NCBI GenBank assembly: GCA_944387915.1
Contig: CALXGT010000020.1
Location: forward strand, 1 to 40,074
Length of the DNA stretch: 40,074 bases
Direction: 5' to 3'
DNA from: an uncultured Clostridia bacterium
Lineage (GTDB): Bacteria > Bacillota > Clostridia > Oscillospirales > Ruminococcaceae
The notes beneath the pieces are model-generated. The model had not been told where the DNA came from. It did no database searches and saw nothing but the letters and a program-made list of their open reading frames with translations. Shown here one piece after another: positions 21,693-29,982 of the stretch. The number at the start of each line of letters is the position of its first letter. Position 1 is the first letter of the stretch. The position numbers and the translations under genes were made by a program.

Positions 21693-22733
21693 TTATTCAA
21701 ACAGTCGAAATTCATAGCCTTGCTGCCGCGCGCAGTCGATAAAGTCACCCAATATGGCGTCGTTGTCAGCGGAGACGGCATGGAGAAGGTAGATGGCGCC
21801 CGGGTGAATAGCGTTGGTTACCTTTTCGTAAGCTTTGTCCGCTCCTATTTGATTATCCACTTCCCAATCTTTATAGGCGTAACTCCAAAAAAGCGTTTTG
21901 TAGCCTAAGGATTGAGCCTGAGCCAAGACCCGCTCGGAGAATTCTCCCGCCGGAGCGCGGAACAGAGTCATCTCGTAGTTGTAATTTTCCAACATATAAT
22001 TGTGGACATTCATAATCTCTTGCTCACAACGTTCTATGCTTACATCCGGAAAGGAAGGATGCTTGTCGCTGTGGTTACCGACAATATGCCCTTCGTCAAT
22101 CATTCGCTGGATCAGCTCCGGCTCCGCTTTGATATAATCCAAGGTGACAAAAAAGACGGCTTGAACATTTTTTTCCTTTAATGTATCCAAAATGGAAGAG
22201 GTATAACCGTTCTCATATCCCTCGTCGAAAGTCAAATAAATGACAGGTTCTTCTTCGCCAATAAAATAGGCGTCATACATTCCGTATTTTTCTTGGAAGG
22301 TGAGAGAACCTATCGGACGATTTTTTTCGTCCAGCTGGACGCCTTGCCCCCATCCTTGCTTTTCATTGCTCAACGTGGATAAATCCCATTGAGGGAGGTC
22401 GGAAGAGGCGCGACCGGAGGGCAGCGCGCCGGTTGGCGCGCTTTCTTCCCGGTTGTCTCCGTTTTCGCTTTCTGGCCGGGAGTCGGAAGTAGTGCTTTGA
22501 TCGTCGTCGTCATTAAAAATTTGACCGTCATGATCGCTGTTTTGATGGTCATTGTCTAAATTTCCGTCTTCCTTACTGCTTTCGTCGTTCATACCGTCGG
22601 AAAGGTCGGAGCTTAAATCACTTCCCATATCGGAAATATCACTTCCGATGTCGCTGGCGGCGTCGTCGAACAGATTGCAGCTGCTCAGCAAAAGAGCAAG
22701 TCCAAGCCCTGCGCAGATCAGTTTTAATTTCAT
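21693..22733 (-). CDS. PdaA-like polysaccharide deacetylase lipoprotein
   Basis: This 346-residue protein starts at the ATG whose first base is 22733, behind AAAGGAG. It has a lipoprotein signal (MKLKLICAGLGLALLLSSC), a low-complexity linker of about 85 residues rich in Asp and Ser, and a NodB deacetylase domain. Motif 1 is TFDEGYENG, close to the PdaA form TFDNGYENG rather than the general TFDDG. Motif 2 is HSDKHP with both metal-binding His. RAPAGEFSERV and LLHAVSADN are the later motifs. PdaA makes muramic delta-lactam in spore cortex peptidoglycan, so a sporulation role is inferred, supporting a spore-forming host. The Glu in motif 1 and the acidic linker are unusual. Confidence 0.85.
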   Translation of the reverse strand: MKLKLICAGLGLALLLSSCNLFDDAASDIGSDISDMGSDLSSDLSDGMNDESSKEDGNLDNDHQNSDHDGQIFNDDDDQSTTSDSRPESENGDNREESAPTGALPSGRASSDLPQWDLSTLSNEKQGWGQGVQLDEKNRPIGSLTFQEKYGMYDAYFIGEEEPVIYLTFDEGYENGYTSSILDTLKEKNVQAVFFVTLDYIKAEPELIQRMIDEGHIVGNHSDKHPSFPDVSIERCEQEIMNVHNYMLENYNYEMTLFRAPAGEFSERVLAQAQSLGYKTLFWSYAYKDWEVDNQIGADKAYEKVTNAIHPGAIYLLHAVSADNDAILGDFIDCARQQGYEFRLFE

Positions 22734-22833
22734 CGTTTCACACTCCTTTTGTGCCGAATTTCCCTTATGACACGGTAGTATTATTACCGGAAAACGAGGA
22801 AATAGACGAAACGATTTTTTCCATCGAAAAAAC

Positions 22834-22881
22834 AAAAAAATTTCCCCAAATACCGGGAAGAAAAAGCCGATACTTGGGGAA
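22834..22881 (-). terminator. Intrinsic terminator after the XRE regulator
   Basis: On the plus strand TTCCCCAAATACCGG (22842-22856) pairs with CCGATACTTGGGGAA (22867-22881), a 15 bp stem with two G-U pairs. On the minus strand it is followed by seven T (22834-22840). Confidence 0.9.
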
Positions 22882-22894
22882 GTTTTGAATTCCT

Positions 22895-23599
22895 TTATTT
22901 CGAAAGACGTTCCAATTTTTTCTCGCTGTTTTTAATCAAATTAAAAAGCGAGGTGGCCGATTTTGGATAATTTTCCGATAACGACTCGGAAGTAATGGAT
23001 AAAGCCATCCGACTTTCCTCGGAAAGTCCTTTTTTAGAAAGGGCCTCATCGGTTAATAAATTGGCCTCCGCCTCAATTTCCGCCATCATAGCTAAAGACT
23101 TGGCGGAATACAACGATTTGGGAACGGTAAAAAAGTCTTGCTCGTTTTTCCGATTTCCGTTATAGAGGCAGCGGAACATCCGATAGATGGAAAGCATTAA
23201 AAAATCGGATACCATCGTCGTCATTTCTTTGGAATTGAGCTTTCCCAAAAGATCGTAAAGGACGTTGAGGGAATTGGTTAATAGCTTTTTATTAAGCGTG
23301 GGTAGGATGCTCTGATTTCCCTGCATACGGTTATCTTTTCCCACCGATTCCCCTTCGGGAATATCCTTTACCGAGAGGGTAGCGCCGTTTCGCTCGGGAG
23401 AACGACCCAGCAAATAATCACAGGAGACACCGTAAAAATCGGCAGCTCTCACCACAAAATCCAACCCGCATTCCCGGATTCCTTTCTCGTAGTGGGAAAG
23501 GAGGGCCTGGGAGATATTGAGAGACGCCGCCGCTTGCTTTTGGCTAATTCCCCGCTCTTTTCGAAGCAGAGACAAAATGCGGGGAAAATCGGAATTCAC
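22895..23599 (-). CDS. XRE-family transcriptional regulator
   Basis: The 234-residue protein has an N-terminal Cro/CI helix-turn-helix (ILSLLRKERGISQKQAAASLNISQALLSHYEKG, residues 7-40, given here by its ends ILSLLRKERG and LLSHYEKG) followed by FYGVSCDYLLG, the normal end of this DNA-binding domain. The remaining roughly 165 residues are predicted helical with no family I recognise. The GTG start at 23599 is preferred because GGAGG precedes it by 8 nt; an upstream in-frame TTG at 23614 would put the ribosome-binding site inside the gene. It has its own promoter with a direct repeat at the start site, suggesting autoregulation. Its targets are not evident. Confidence 0.85.
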   Translation of the reverse strand: MNSDFPRILSLLRKERGISQKQAAASLNISQALLSHYEKGIRECGLDFVVRAADFYGVSCDYLLGRSPERNGATLSVKDIPEGESVGKDNRMQGNQSILPTLNKKLLTNSLNVLYDLLGKLNSKEMTTMVSDFLMLSIYRMFRCLYNGNRKNEQDFFTVPKSLYSAKSLAMMAEIEAEANLLTDEALSKKGLSEESRMALSITSESLSENYPKSATSLFNLIKNSEKKLERLSK

Positions 23600-23613
23600 G
23601 GTCGACACCTCCA

Positions 23614-23635
23614 AACGTAAAAAATTCTAACGTAA
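23614..23635 (-). repeat. Candidate operator: AACGTAA direct repeat
   Basis: AACGTAA occurs at 23614-23620 and 23629-23635, 15 bp apart, around the predicted transcription start of the XRE gene (near 23634). Such a position suits a repressor site, probably for the XRE protein itself. This is inference from position. Confidence 0.4.
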
Positions 23636-23640
23636 TGTAA

Positions 23641-23669
23641 ATTATAGTTGAAAAGTTACGATTTGTAAA
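23641..23669 (-). promoter_or_regulatory. Promoter for the XRE regulator
   Basis: On the minus strand TTTACA (23669-23664) and TATAAT (23646-23641) are 17 bp apart. Confidence 0.8.
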
Positions 23670-23738
23670 GTGTTTTGTCGAGAATATTTTTTTTTGTCGA
23701 AACTGTTGTTAAAGCTTTCTTAAATTTTGTGAAAGACG

Positions 23739-23767
23739 TTGTTTTAAATACAAAAATATGGTATCAT
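23739..23767 (+). promoter_or_regulatory. Probable promoter for the histidine phosphatase operon
   Basis: TTGTTT (23739-23744) and TATCAT (23762-23767) are 17 bp apart, ahead of the gene at 23808. It is divergent from the XRE promoter, and the two -35 elements lie about 70 bp apart. Confidence 0.55.
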
Positions 23768-23807
23768 ACTATACAAGAGCGCTGTTTTCGTATCGGTGGA
23801 GGAACAT

Positions 23808-24482
23808 ATGATTACTTATAAGCTGTACTTGATTCGTCATGGTTTGACGATGGGAAATTTGGAAGGAAGATATGTGGGGAGGACGGATTTTCCTCTTTGT
23901 CCGGAAGGAAAAAAGGCGTTGCGGGAACTGAAAGCCAAAAAGGAATACCCTCCCGTAAAGAAGGTGTATTCTTCTCCTATGCAGCGTTGTCTCGATACGG
24001 CGGAAATCCTCTATCCCGACACGCCGCTGATGTTGATTCCAAAGCTCTCGGAATATGATTTCGGCGCACTGGACGGGAAGAGCGTGGAAGAACTGAAAGA
24101 GGATCCTGATTTTATTCGATGGACAGACAGCGGTATGCGGTCTGTTCCCCCCGGCGGCGAGGATATGAACGCCTTTCGCCTTCGTTGCGAAGAAGGGCTT
24201 TCCAGTGTGATTCTGGATATGATGAAGCAGAAAATTACGTCCGCCGCGTTGATTTTGCATGGCGGTATGATGATGAATCTGCTTTCTTCCCATGGGTATC
24301 CGAAACGGGAGCCTTTACGATGGCAGGCTGGACCCGGCGAGGGGTTTGCCGTGCTGATTACCACACAGCTGTGGCATCGTGACAATGTGTTTGAGGTTTT
24401 TGACATCGTTCCATATGATAAAGAAAAGGATTCCCTCCGTCGAGAGTACGAGGTCTTCGATCTTGAGGAGGAAGAAGAATAG
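23808..24482 (+). CDS. Histidine phosphatase (phosphoglycerate mutase-like) family protein
   Basis: The 224-residue protein belongs to the histidine phosphatase superfamily. The catalytic RHG motif is LIRHGLTMGNLEGRYVG near residue 7, the second conserved Arg lies in YSSPMQRCLDTAE near 54, the acidic residue in EYDFGALDG near 81, and the second catalytic His in LILHGGMMM near 147. The ATG at 23808 follows GGAGG; an in-frame GTG at 23796 would overlap that site. CobC-like phosphatases and phosphoglycerate mutase-like enzymes share these motifs and there is no cobalamin gene nearby, so the substrate is left open. The next gene begins 9 nt on. Confidence 0.88.
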   Translation: MITYKLYLIRHGLTMGNLEGRYVGRTDFPLCPEGKKALRELKAKKEYPPVKKVYSSPMQRCLDTAEILYPDTPLMLIPKLSEYDFGALDGKSVEELKEDPDFIRWTDSGMRSVPPGGEDMNAFRLRCEEGLSSVILDMMKQKITSAALILHGGMMMNLLSSHGYPKREPLRWQAGPGEGFAVLITTQLWHRDNVFEVFDIVPYDKEKDSLRREYEVFDLEEEEE

Positions 24483-24490
24483 GAGAAACG

Positions 24491-25387
24491 ATGAGAAAAG
24501 AACTGAAACGGAAAGCCAAGACATTGCTGCGAGGGGATTGGAAAAGAAACATAGGCGCAGGCGCGATTTTCTTTTTATTGCCGTTGCTGACGCAAATTGG
24601 AGAAGGCGCGGCGATTTATTTCTTAGCGGGAAATGCGGGCATTTATGTGGATTGGTTTTCCGGGACCTTTTCTCTCTCCCCGGTTCTTTTTGCCGTTACC
24701 GTGTGGTTTTCTCTTCTTCACTTTCTCGTCCTGGTCCCGTTTCGATTTGGCGTGAAGCGCTTTTTTTATCGTCGGTCGTTTGGAAATCCCGTGCCGGTTC
24801 GAGAGATTTTCTCCGTTTTTGCCTCTTTTCGTCTTTATCGGAAAAGCCTTTGCATCTATTTGCTTCGGAAGCTTTATTTGTGCATGCCGGCGGTTTTTTT
24901 TTTTTTTTTGGCTATGATTCCCCTTGTAGGGTATTTTCTCGTTTCCGATTACCGGTCGACGGTGGCTTTCTGGCTTTGTGGGTTTCTTTTGCTTTTAACG
25001 GTGTTCCTTTCCCTTTTAGCAGCGGTATTTTTTTATTATTACCGGCTTCGGTATTTTCTTGCCGAGTACCTTCTTTTTTCCGATGAATCCCTTTCCTGCC
25101 GAAAGGCGCTTTTATGTTCCGTTAAAAAAACAAACAAAGCCTTTGTTTTTTCTATGCAGCTTTCTTTTCTCCCTTATTTGTTGCTGCTGCCCTTTTTGAT
25201 CCCTGCGCTGTTTCTTTTCCCGTATTACGCCCTTTCTCTCTCCCTTTGCGGACAGTATTTATTATATTCGACAAACAGGAGTATAAGATATGAACAAAAA
25301 GACAAGTATCCTTTCCAAAATTCGAAAATCGATTCGAAAACCCGGGTCATCTCCCTCACCAAAAAGCCCACCGGCGAAAACGGCTGA
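24491..25387 (+). CDS. Multi-pass membrane protein, possibly DUF975-like, with T16 tract
   Basis: The 298-residue product has a basic N-terminus (MRKELKRKAKTLLRGDWKR) that resembles DUF975 proteins, followed by about five or six hydrophobic segments very rich in Phe and Leu. I do not recognise a function. Codons near residue 135-139 fall in a run of 16 T (24894-24909), so one added or lost T would shift the frame: loss leads to a stop at 915-917 of that thousand (24915-24917), and gain leads to a stop ending at 25086. The last 33 codons overlap out of frame the well-signalled start of the next gene at 25290. The start follows AGGAG and the gene is coupled to the upstream phosphatase. Confidence 0.65.
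   Translation: MRKELKRKAKTLLRGDWKRNIGAGAIFFLLPLLTQIGEGAAIYFLAGNAGIYVDWFSGTFSLSPVLFAVTVWFSLLHFLVLVPFRFGVKRFFYRRSFGNPVPVREIFSVFASFRLYRKSLCIYLLRKLYLCMPAVFFFFLAMIPLVGYFLVSDYRSTVAFWLCGFLLLLTVFLSLLAAVFFYYYRLRYFLAEYLLFSDESLSCRKALLCSVKKTNKAFVFSMQLSFLPYLLLLPFLIPALFLFPYYALSLSLCGQYLLYSTNRSIRYEQKDKYPFQNSKIDSKTRVISLTKKPTGENG
24894..24909 (+). repeat. Homopolymer tract T16 inside a coding sequence
   Basis: Sixteen consecutive T encode part of Val, four Phe and part of Leu. Tracts of this length are prone to replication and transcription slippage and to sequencing error. Confidence 0.9.
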
Positions 25388-26054
25388 ATCCAACCGGACA
25401 GGCAAAAAAGTAGTCATTTTCGGCGCGGTGGTTTTGGTATTTGCGGTAATCGGATTGGTGACAACGTTGCGGTTTGGCATCAGCGCCGTAGGCGACGCCA
25501 TCAATCACACCAAAGAAAAGGCCGCCTTTTCTACGATGATCTTGCCCTTGGTGATGCAAGATCCGCCGCCCTTTTCCTCTCCATCCGAGGCGACGGATAC
25601 CACCATCATCACTGCTGCGGTGTGGCGATTGATTATTAACGAGGATATATCCAAATATCCGGCGGATGAGTTTAATTTTATCAGTGTACCTCAGGGAGAT
25701 ATTGAGGTACAGATCAGAGAACTGTTCGGAAATGTAACCTATACCCACCAGACGGTAGGGGACAGCTCCTTTATGATTAATTACGACGAGGAGAATAAGA
25801 CCTATATCTTTCCCGCTACCCCTTACATTATGTCCTATTCGCCGGAGATTCAAAAAATCGAAAAGACGGAGAACGGGTATATTTTGACCGTAGGTTATCT
25901 GCCTCCCGGATTGAGCTGGCAAGGGGATTTGGATGGAAACGCGTATCAGCCGGAAGCGGATAAGATTATGTACTATACGGTAGTGCGGGATGCGGATAAA
26001 AATTATACCATCCAATCCATTTCCGCTTCTCATCCTTTGACGCAGACGGAGTAA
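25290..26054 (+). CDS. Hypothetical membrane-anchored extracytoplasmic protein
   Basis: The 254-residue protein has a basic, Ser/Pro-rich cytoplasmic N-terminus (about residues 1-38), one membrane helix (KVVIFGAVVLVFAVIGLVTT, about 40-59) and an outside domain of about 195 residues. I recognise no family. The ATG at 25290 follows AGGAG with 8 nt spacing, so it is the likely start although it lies 98 nt inside the preceding gene. The outside domain contains a regular GNVTYTHQ... GYILTVGYLPPG pattern suggestive of beta structure. It ends just before the Phe T-box promoter without a clear terminator. Confidence 0.75.
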   Translation: MNKKTSILSKIRKSIRKPGSSPSPKSPPAKTAESNRTGKKVVIFGAVVLVFAVIGLVTTLRFGISAVGDAINHTKEKAAFSTMILPLVMQDPPPFSSPSEATDTTIITAAVWRLIINEDISKYPADEFNFISVPQGDIEVQIRELFGNVTYTHQTVGDSSFMINYDEENKTYIFPATPYIMSYSPEIQKIEKTENGYILTVGYLPPGLSWQGDLDGNAYQPEADKIMYYTVVRDADKNYTIQSISASHPLTQTE

Positions 26055-26099
26055 CGATTTTCGGGGCCGATTTGGCTTAAAGAGTTTTTGAATTTATTC

Positions 26100-26128
26100 T
26101 TGCTTTTTTTTACATATTGTGCTATCAT
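26100..26128 (+). promoter_or_regulatory. Promoter of the pheST T-box transcript
   Basis: TTGCTT (26100-26105) and TATCAT (26123-26128) are 17 bp apart, giving a start near 26135. Confidence 0.7.
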
Positions 26129-26134
26129 CATAAA

Positions 26135-26376
26135 AGAAACGCTTGGAACGGGCAAAGTAAGCTTCCAACCCCAAAAGAGAGACGGCGTCACCGGCTGAAA
26201 GCGCTGTTTGGTTCTTTGGAAAGCTGAATTTTCACCCGGGAGCGGCAAGCCTGAACGGAGTAGGGCTTGACGGATTTCTCCGTTATGAGAAAATGAGTGC
26301 CTGTTTTTTCAGGAATTTGGGTGGTACCACGGAAGTAATTGTCGCTTTCGTCCCTTTGGGGACGAGAGCGATTTTT
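26135..26376 (+). promoter_or_regulatory. T-box leader responding to tRNA-Phe
   Basis: The conserved T-box sequence GGGTGGTACCACGG is at 26319-26332. Stem I contains the AGTAA element (26156-26160) and a probable specifier TTC (Phe) at 26212-26214. A terminator stem follows at 26342-26371. In this family uncharged tRNA-Phe pairs with the specifier and the T-box bulge, stabilises the antiterminator and lets transcription continue into pheS-pheT. The TTC specifier fits the downstream genes. Confidence 0.93.
26342..26376 (+). terminator. T-box controlled terminator
   Basis: TCGCTTTCGTCCC (26342-26354) pairs with GGGACGAGAGCGA (26359-26371) over 13 bp, loop TTTG, then five T. Confidence 0.92.
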
Positions 26377-26452
26377 GTTTATGAAGGGAAGTTTTCCCAC
26401 TTTTAGGGCGTCCCAATGGATAAAACGAGCGCTGGAGAATTGGAGGAAAAAG

Positions 26453-27472
26453 ATGCAAGAGCAATTGCAAAAAATTAAGGAAGAAGGGCTTAACGCCATC
26501 TATGCCGCCGCTGACGGCAAGGCGTTAGAGGAACTTCGAGTCAAATACCTGGGTAAAAAAGGCGAGCTGACCGGTATTTTAAAACAGATGGGGAAGCTTT
26601 CTCCCGAGGAACGTCCGGTCATGGGCCAAATTGCCAATGAAGTCCGGAGCGCGTTGGAAGAGGCGATCGCGGAGTGCCAAAAAAAGCTGCAAAAAGCGGC
26701 TATGGACGCCAAATTAAAGGCGGAGGTCATCGATGTGACCATGCCGGGAAAACGCCGTTCAATCGGAAAGGTACATCCCAACACCGCCGTTATGAATATT
26801 GCCAAGGAAATCTTTTTGGGAATGGGCTTTAATGTGGTAGACGGGCCCGAGGTGGAATATGATTACTATAACTTCGAAGCATTGAACATCCCCAAAGACC
26901 ATCCGGCGAGAGATTCTCAGGACACCTTTTTTGTTTCCGATAATATCGTACTGCGCAGCCAAACCTCTTCGGTACAGGCGCGGGTGATGGAAAAGAGCAC
27001 CCCTCCGTTGCGGATCATCTCTCCGGGACGGGTTTACCGCTCCGACGCTATCGACGCCACCCATTCGCCCCTGTTCCATCAGATCGAAGGTCTGGTGGTG
27101 GATAAGGGCGTTACCATGGCCGATTTAAAGGGAACGTTAGAGACCTTTTTCCAAAAGCTTTACGGGGAAGAAGCCAAGCTTCGCTTCCGCCCGCACCATT
27201 TCCCCTTTACCGAGCCCTCCGCTGAGGTAGACGTGAGCTGCTTTAACTGCCATGGCGCCGGCTGCCGGGTTTGCAAGGGAGAAGGTTGGATCGAGCTATT
27301 GGGATGCGGTATGGTCCACCCCGACGTACTTCGTACCTGTGGTATCGATCCCGAGGTTTACAGCGGATTCGCTTTCGGATTGGGATTAGAGCGGATCTCT
27401 ATGCGGCATTTCGGTATTTCCGATATGCGGTTGCTGTATGAAAATGATCTGCGCTTCTTGTCGCAGTTTTAA
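26453..27472 (+). CDS. pheS: Phenylalanine-tRNA ligase alpha subunit
   Basis: PheS is the catalytic subunit of the alpha2-beta2 PheRS that charges tRNA-Phe. The ATG at 26453 follows GGAGGAAAA and yields 339 residues, the normal length. The N-terminal coiled coil (residues 1-85) binds tRNA. Motif 2 of class II synthetases is in [24 protein letters not shown] near residue 190-213, and motif 3 is [12 protein letters not shown] near 311. The zinc-like [17 protein letters not shown] (263-279) is present in many clostridial PheS proteins. It is separated from pheT by 28 nt and under T-box control. Confidence 0.97.
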   Translation: MQEQLQKIKEEGLNAIYAAADGKALEELRVKYLGKKGELTGILKQMGKLSPEERPVMGQIANEVRSALEEAIAECQKKLQKAAMDAKLKAEVIDVTMPGKRRSIGKVHPNTAVMNIAKEIFLGMGFNVVDGPEVEYDYYNFEALNIPKDHPARDSQDTFFVSDNIVLRSQTSSVQARVMEKSTPPLRIISPGRVYRSDAIDATHSPLFHQIEGLVVDKGVTMADLKGTLETFFQKLYGEEAKLRFRPHHFPFTEPSAEVDVSCFNCHGAGCRVCKGEGWIELLGCGMVHPDVLRTCGIDPEVYSGFAFGLGLERISMRHFGISDMRLLYENDLRFLSQF

Positions 27473-27500
27473 CCCGAAAAAGGGATGACGGAGGAAAAAC

Positions 27501-29876
27501 ATGGATTTATCAATGAGATGGCTTAAGGACTATGTTCCTTACGATCAGGATATTAAAACTTTCTGCGACGGCATGACCATGAGCGGCTCTAAGGTAGAGG
27601 GATATCGCAGAGAGGACGAGGAAATTGAAAATGTGGTGATGGGAAAGGTATTGTCGGTAGAGCCCCATCCCGATTCTGACCATCTGGTGATTTGCCAGAT
27701 CGATGTAGGAGGAGAAAAGCCCCTTCAGATTGTCACCGGCGCCAAAAACGTAGTGCCGGGCGCGATGGTGCCCTGCGCGCTAGATCACTCTACCTTGCCC
27801 GGCGGCGTTAAGATCACCAAAGGAAAATTGCGGGGCGTTGTAAGCGAAGGGATGATGTGTTCGTTAAGCGAGCTGGGACTCACTGCTCACGATTTCCCCT
27901 ATGCGATAGAGGACGGCATCTTTTTAGTGGAAGAGGACTGCCAAATCGGCCAGCCGGTAACGGAGGCGATTGGATTAGACGATACCTGCGTAGAGTTTGA
28001 AATCACATCCAACCGTCCCGACTGCCTTTCGGTTTTGGGACTTGCGAGAGAGGCGTCCGCGACCTTCCGGCTTCCGTTTTTGCACAAAAAACCGGTAGTG
28101 AAAGGCAGCGGCGGAGATATTGCCGATTATCTTTCGGTAGAAGTGGACAATAAGGAGCTTTGCTTCCGCTATTCGGCGAAAGTGGTGAAAAATGTAAAGA
28201 TCGGTCCCTCTCCCCGGTGGATGCGGGAGCGGCTTCGCGCTTGTGGCGTTCGTCCCATCAATAACTTAGTGGATATTACCAACTTTGTCATGATGGAATA
28301 TGGCCAGCCTATGCATGCCTTTGATCTAAAATATGTCAAGGATGGAAAGATTGTGGTCCGTAACGCCCGCCCCGGCGAAGTGATTACCACCCTGGAAGGG
28401 GTGGAGCATCCCCTTTCCGAGAGCATGCTGGTCATTGCCGACAGTGAAAAGCCTTCGGCGGTTGCCGGCGTTATGGGCGGCGAGTATAGCGGTATCGCCG
28501 ACGATACCAATACCGTGGTGTTCGAGTCCGCCTGCTTTAAGGGAAGCAGCGTGCGCCGGACGGCAAAAGCGCTGGGCCTTCGGACCGAATCCTCTTCCCG
28601 GTTTGAAAAGGGACTGGATCCGGAGGAGACCATGGAGGCGCTGCTGCGCGCCTGCGAGCTGGTGGAACAGCTTGGTTGCGGTGAAGTAGTAGACGGCGTG
28701 ATCGATGTAAGAGGGGATATCGCGCCCAGAGAGGAGATTCCCTTTGACCCCGACTGGATCAATAATTTTATCGGCATCCAGCTTTCGAAAGAGGAGCAAG
28801 AACGGATTTTACAGTCCCTCTTTTTCCAAATTAAGGACGGCAAAGTAATTGCGCCCACCTTCCGGGTAGATATTCATAACAAGGCGGATATTGCCGAAGA
28901 GGTAGCGAGAATCTACGGTTACGATAAGATTCCGGTGAAAAAGCTGACAGGGGAAGGGGAAGGAAGCTTAACTTACCCGCAAAAATACCAGCGGCAAATC
29001 GAGCAGTCTCTTTTGGCCAACGGCTGTTACGAAGTGATGACCTTTTCCTTTATCAGCCCCAAGGATTACGATAAAATTAACCTTCCTTCCGATAGTCCGC
29101 TGAGAAATTCGGTGGAGATCTTGAACCCCTTGGGCGAGGACACCAGCGTGATGCGGACTACCACAATTCCCTCGATGTTAGAGGTAATTGCTACAAACTA
29201 TAACTATCGCAATCCCGCCGGCGCATTTTATGAGATCGGAAACGAATATATTAAAAAGGGCGAGGGAGAACTGCCCGATGAAAATCCCCAGGTTACTATC
29301 GGTCTGTATGGGGAAGGGGAAGATTTTTACAGCTTGAAAGGAATTGTGGAAAATCTTCTGGACGCGGGAAATATTCCTCATTACGAGGTGATCCCCGAAG
29401 AGAATGATCCCACCTTCCATCCCGGCCGGACGGCAAAGGTCTTGGTAGACGATACCGTGATCGGCGTCTTCGGCGAGATCCATCCCGCGGTCCTTGAAAA
29501 TTACGGGATCGGTGTCAGAGCGTACTGTGCGAAATTCGATTTGAAGACGCTGACCCGGCTTGGGGTAAATGAGAAAAAATATAAACCCCTTCCCAAATTC
29601 CCGGCTTCTACCAGGGATCTTTCTTTGATCGCGGATGAAAAACTTCCCATCGGACAAATCGAAAAGGTGATTTCCGAGGCGATTCCTCATATTTTGGAGG
29701 AAATCAAATTCTTCGATATTTATCGGGGCGCCCAGATCCCGCAGGGTAAAAAAAGTGTTTCTTATTCCCTGGTTTTGCGGGCTGCGGATCGGACATTGAC
29801 CGTAGAGGAATGCGATGACGCGGTTGCCAAGGTGCTGAAGGCGTTAGAGGGCATCCAGGTATTTTTACGGCAATAG
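27501..29876 (+). CDS. pheT: Phenylalanine-tRNA ligase beta subunit
   Basis: PheT is the large subunit with tRNA-binding and editing domains. The 791-residue protein has the EMAP-II-like tRNA-binding domain near residues 40-150 (VVMGKVLSVEPHPDSDHLVIC, then IVTGAKNV), the B3/B4 editing region (about 200-380, with TAKALGLRTESSSRFEKGLDP), the B5 domain (about 410-480) and a C-terminal ferredoxin-fold anticodon-binding domain (about 700-791, KFPASTRDLSLIADE). The length is standard. The ATG at 27501 follows GGAGGAAA. Regulation is by the T-box in front of pheS. Confidence 0.97.
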   Translation: MDLSMRWLKDYVPYDQDIKTFCDGMTMSGSKVEGYRREDEEIENVVMGKVLSVEPHPDSDHLVICQIDVGGEKPLQIVTGAKNVVPGAMVPCALDHSTLPGGVKITKGKLRGVVSEGMMCSLSELGLTAHDFPYAIEDGIFLVEEDCQIGQPVTEAIGLDDTCVEFEITSNRPDCLSVLGLAREASATFRLPFLHKKPVVKGSGGDIADYLSVEVDNKELCFRYSAKVVKNVKIGPSPRWMRERLRACGVRPINNLVDITNFVMMEYGQPMHAFDLKYVKDGKIVVRNARPGEVITTLEGVEHPLSESMLVIADSEKPSAVAGVMGGEYSGIADDTNTVVFESACFKGSSVRRTAKALGLRTESSSRFEKGLDPEETMEALLRACELVEQLGCGEVVDGVIDVRGDIAPREEIPFDPDWINNFIGIQLSKEEQERILQSLFFQIKDGKVIAPTFRVDIHNKADIAEEVARIYGYDKIPVKKLTGEGEGSLTYPQKYQRQIEQSLLANGCYEVMTFSFISPKDYDKINLPSDSPLRNSVEILNPLGEDTSVMRTTTIPSMLEVIATNYNYRNPAGAFYEIGNEYIKKGEGELPDENPQVTIGLYGEGEDFYSLKGIVENLLDAGNIPHYEVIPEENDPTFHPGRTAKVLVDDTVIGVFGEIHPAVLENYGIGVRAYCAKFDLKTLTRLGVNEKKYKPLPKFPASTRDLSLIADEKLPIGQIEKVISEAIPHILEEIKFFDIYRGAQIPQGKKSVSYSLVLRAADRTLTVEECDDAVAKVLKALEGIQVFLRQ

Positions 29877-29879
29877 CTC

Positions 29880-29908
29880 TTGTAATTTTAGGTCAAATAT
29901 GGTACACT
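29880..29908 (+). promoter_or_regulatory. Promoter for the ireB operon
   Basis: TTGTAA (29880-29885) and TACACT (29903-29908) are 17 bp apart, with TGG just before the -10. The start is predicted near 29915. Confidence 0.65.
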
Positions 29909-29912
29909 GAAT

Positions 29913-29943
29913 ACAAAGGCAAAGATTTGTTCTTTGCCTTTGT
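29913..29943 (+). repeat. Perfect 12 bp inverted repeat at the ireB transcript start
   Basis: ACAAAGGCAAAG (29913-29924) and CTTTGCCTTTGT (29932-29943) enclose 7 nt. No T run follows, so it is not an ordinary terminator. It would put a stem-loop at the very 5' end of the mRNA. Confidence 0.75.
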
Positions 29944-29982
29944 AGGTATTTAAGTACAAAAGACAAGGGAAAGGGGATTTGT

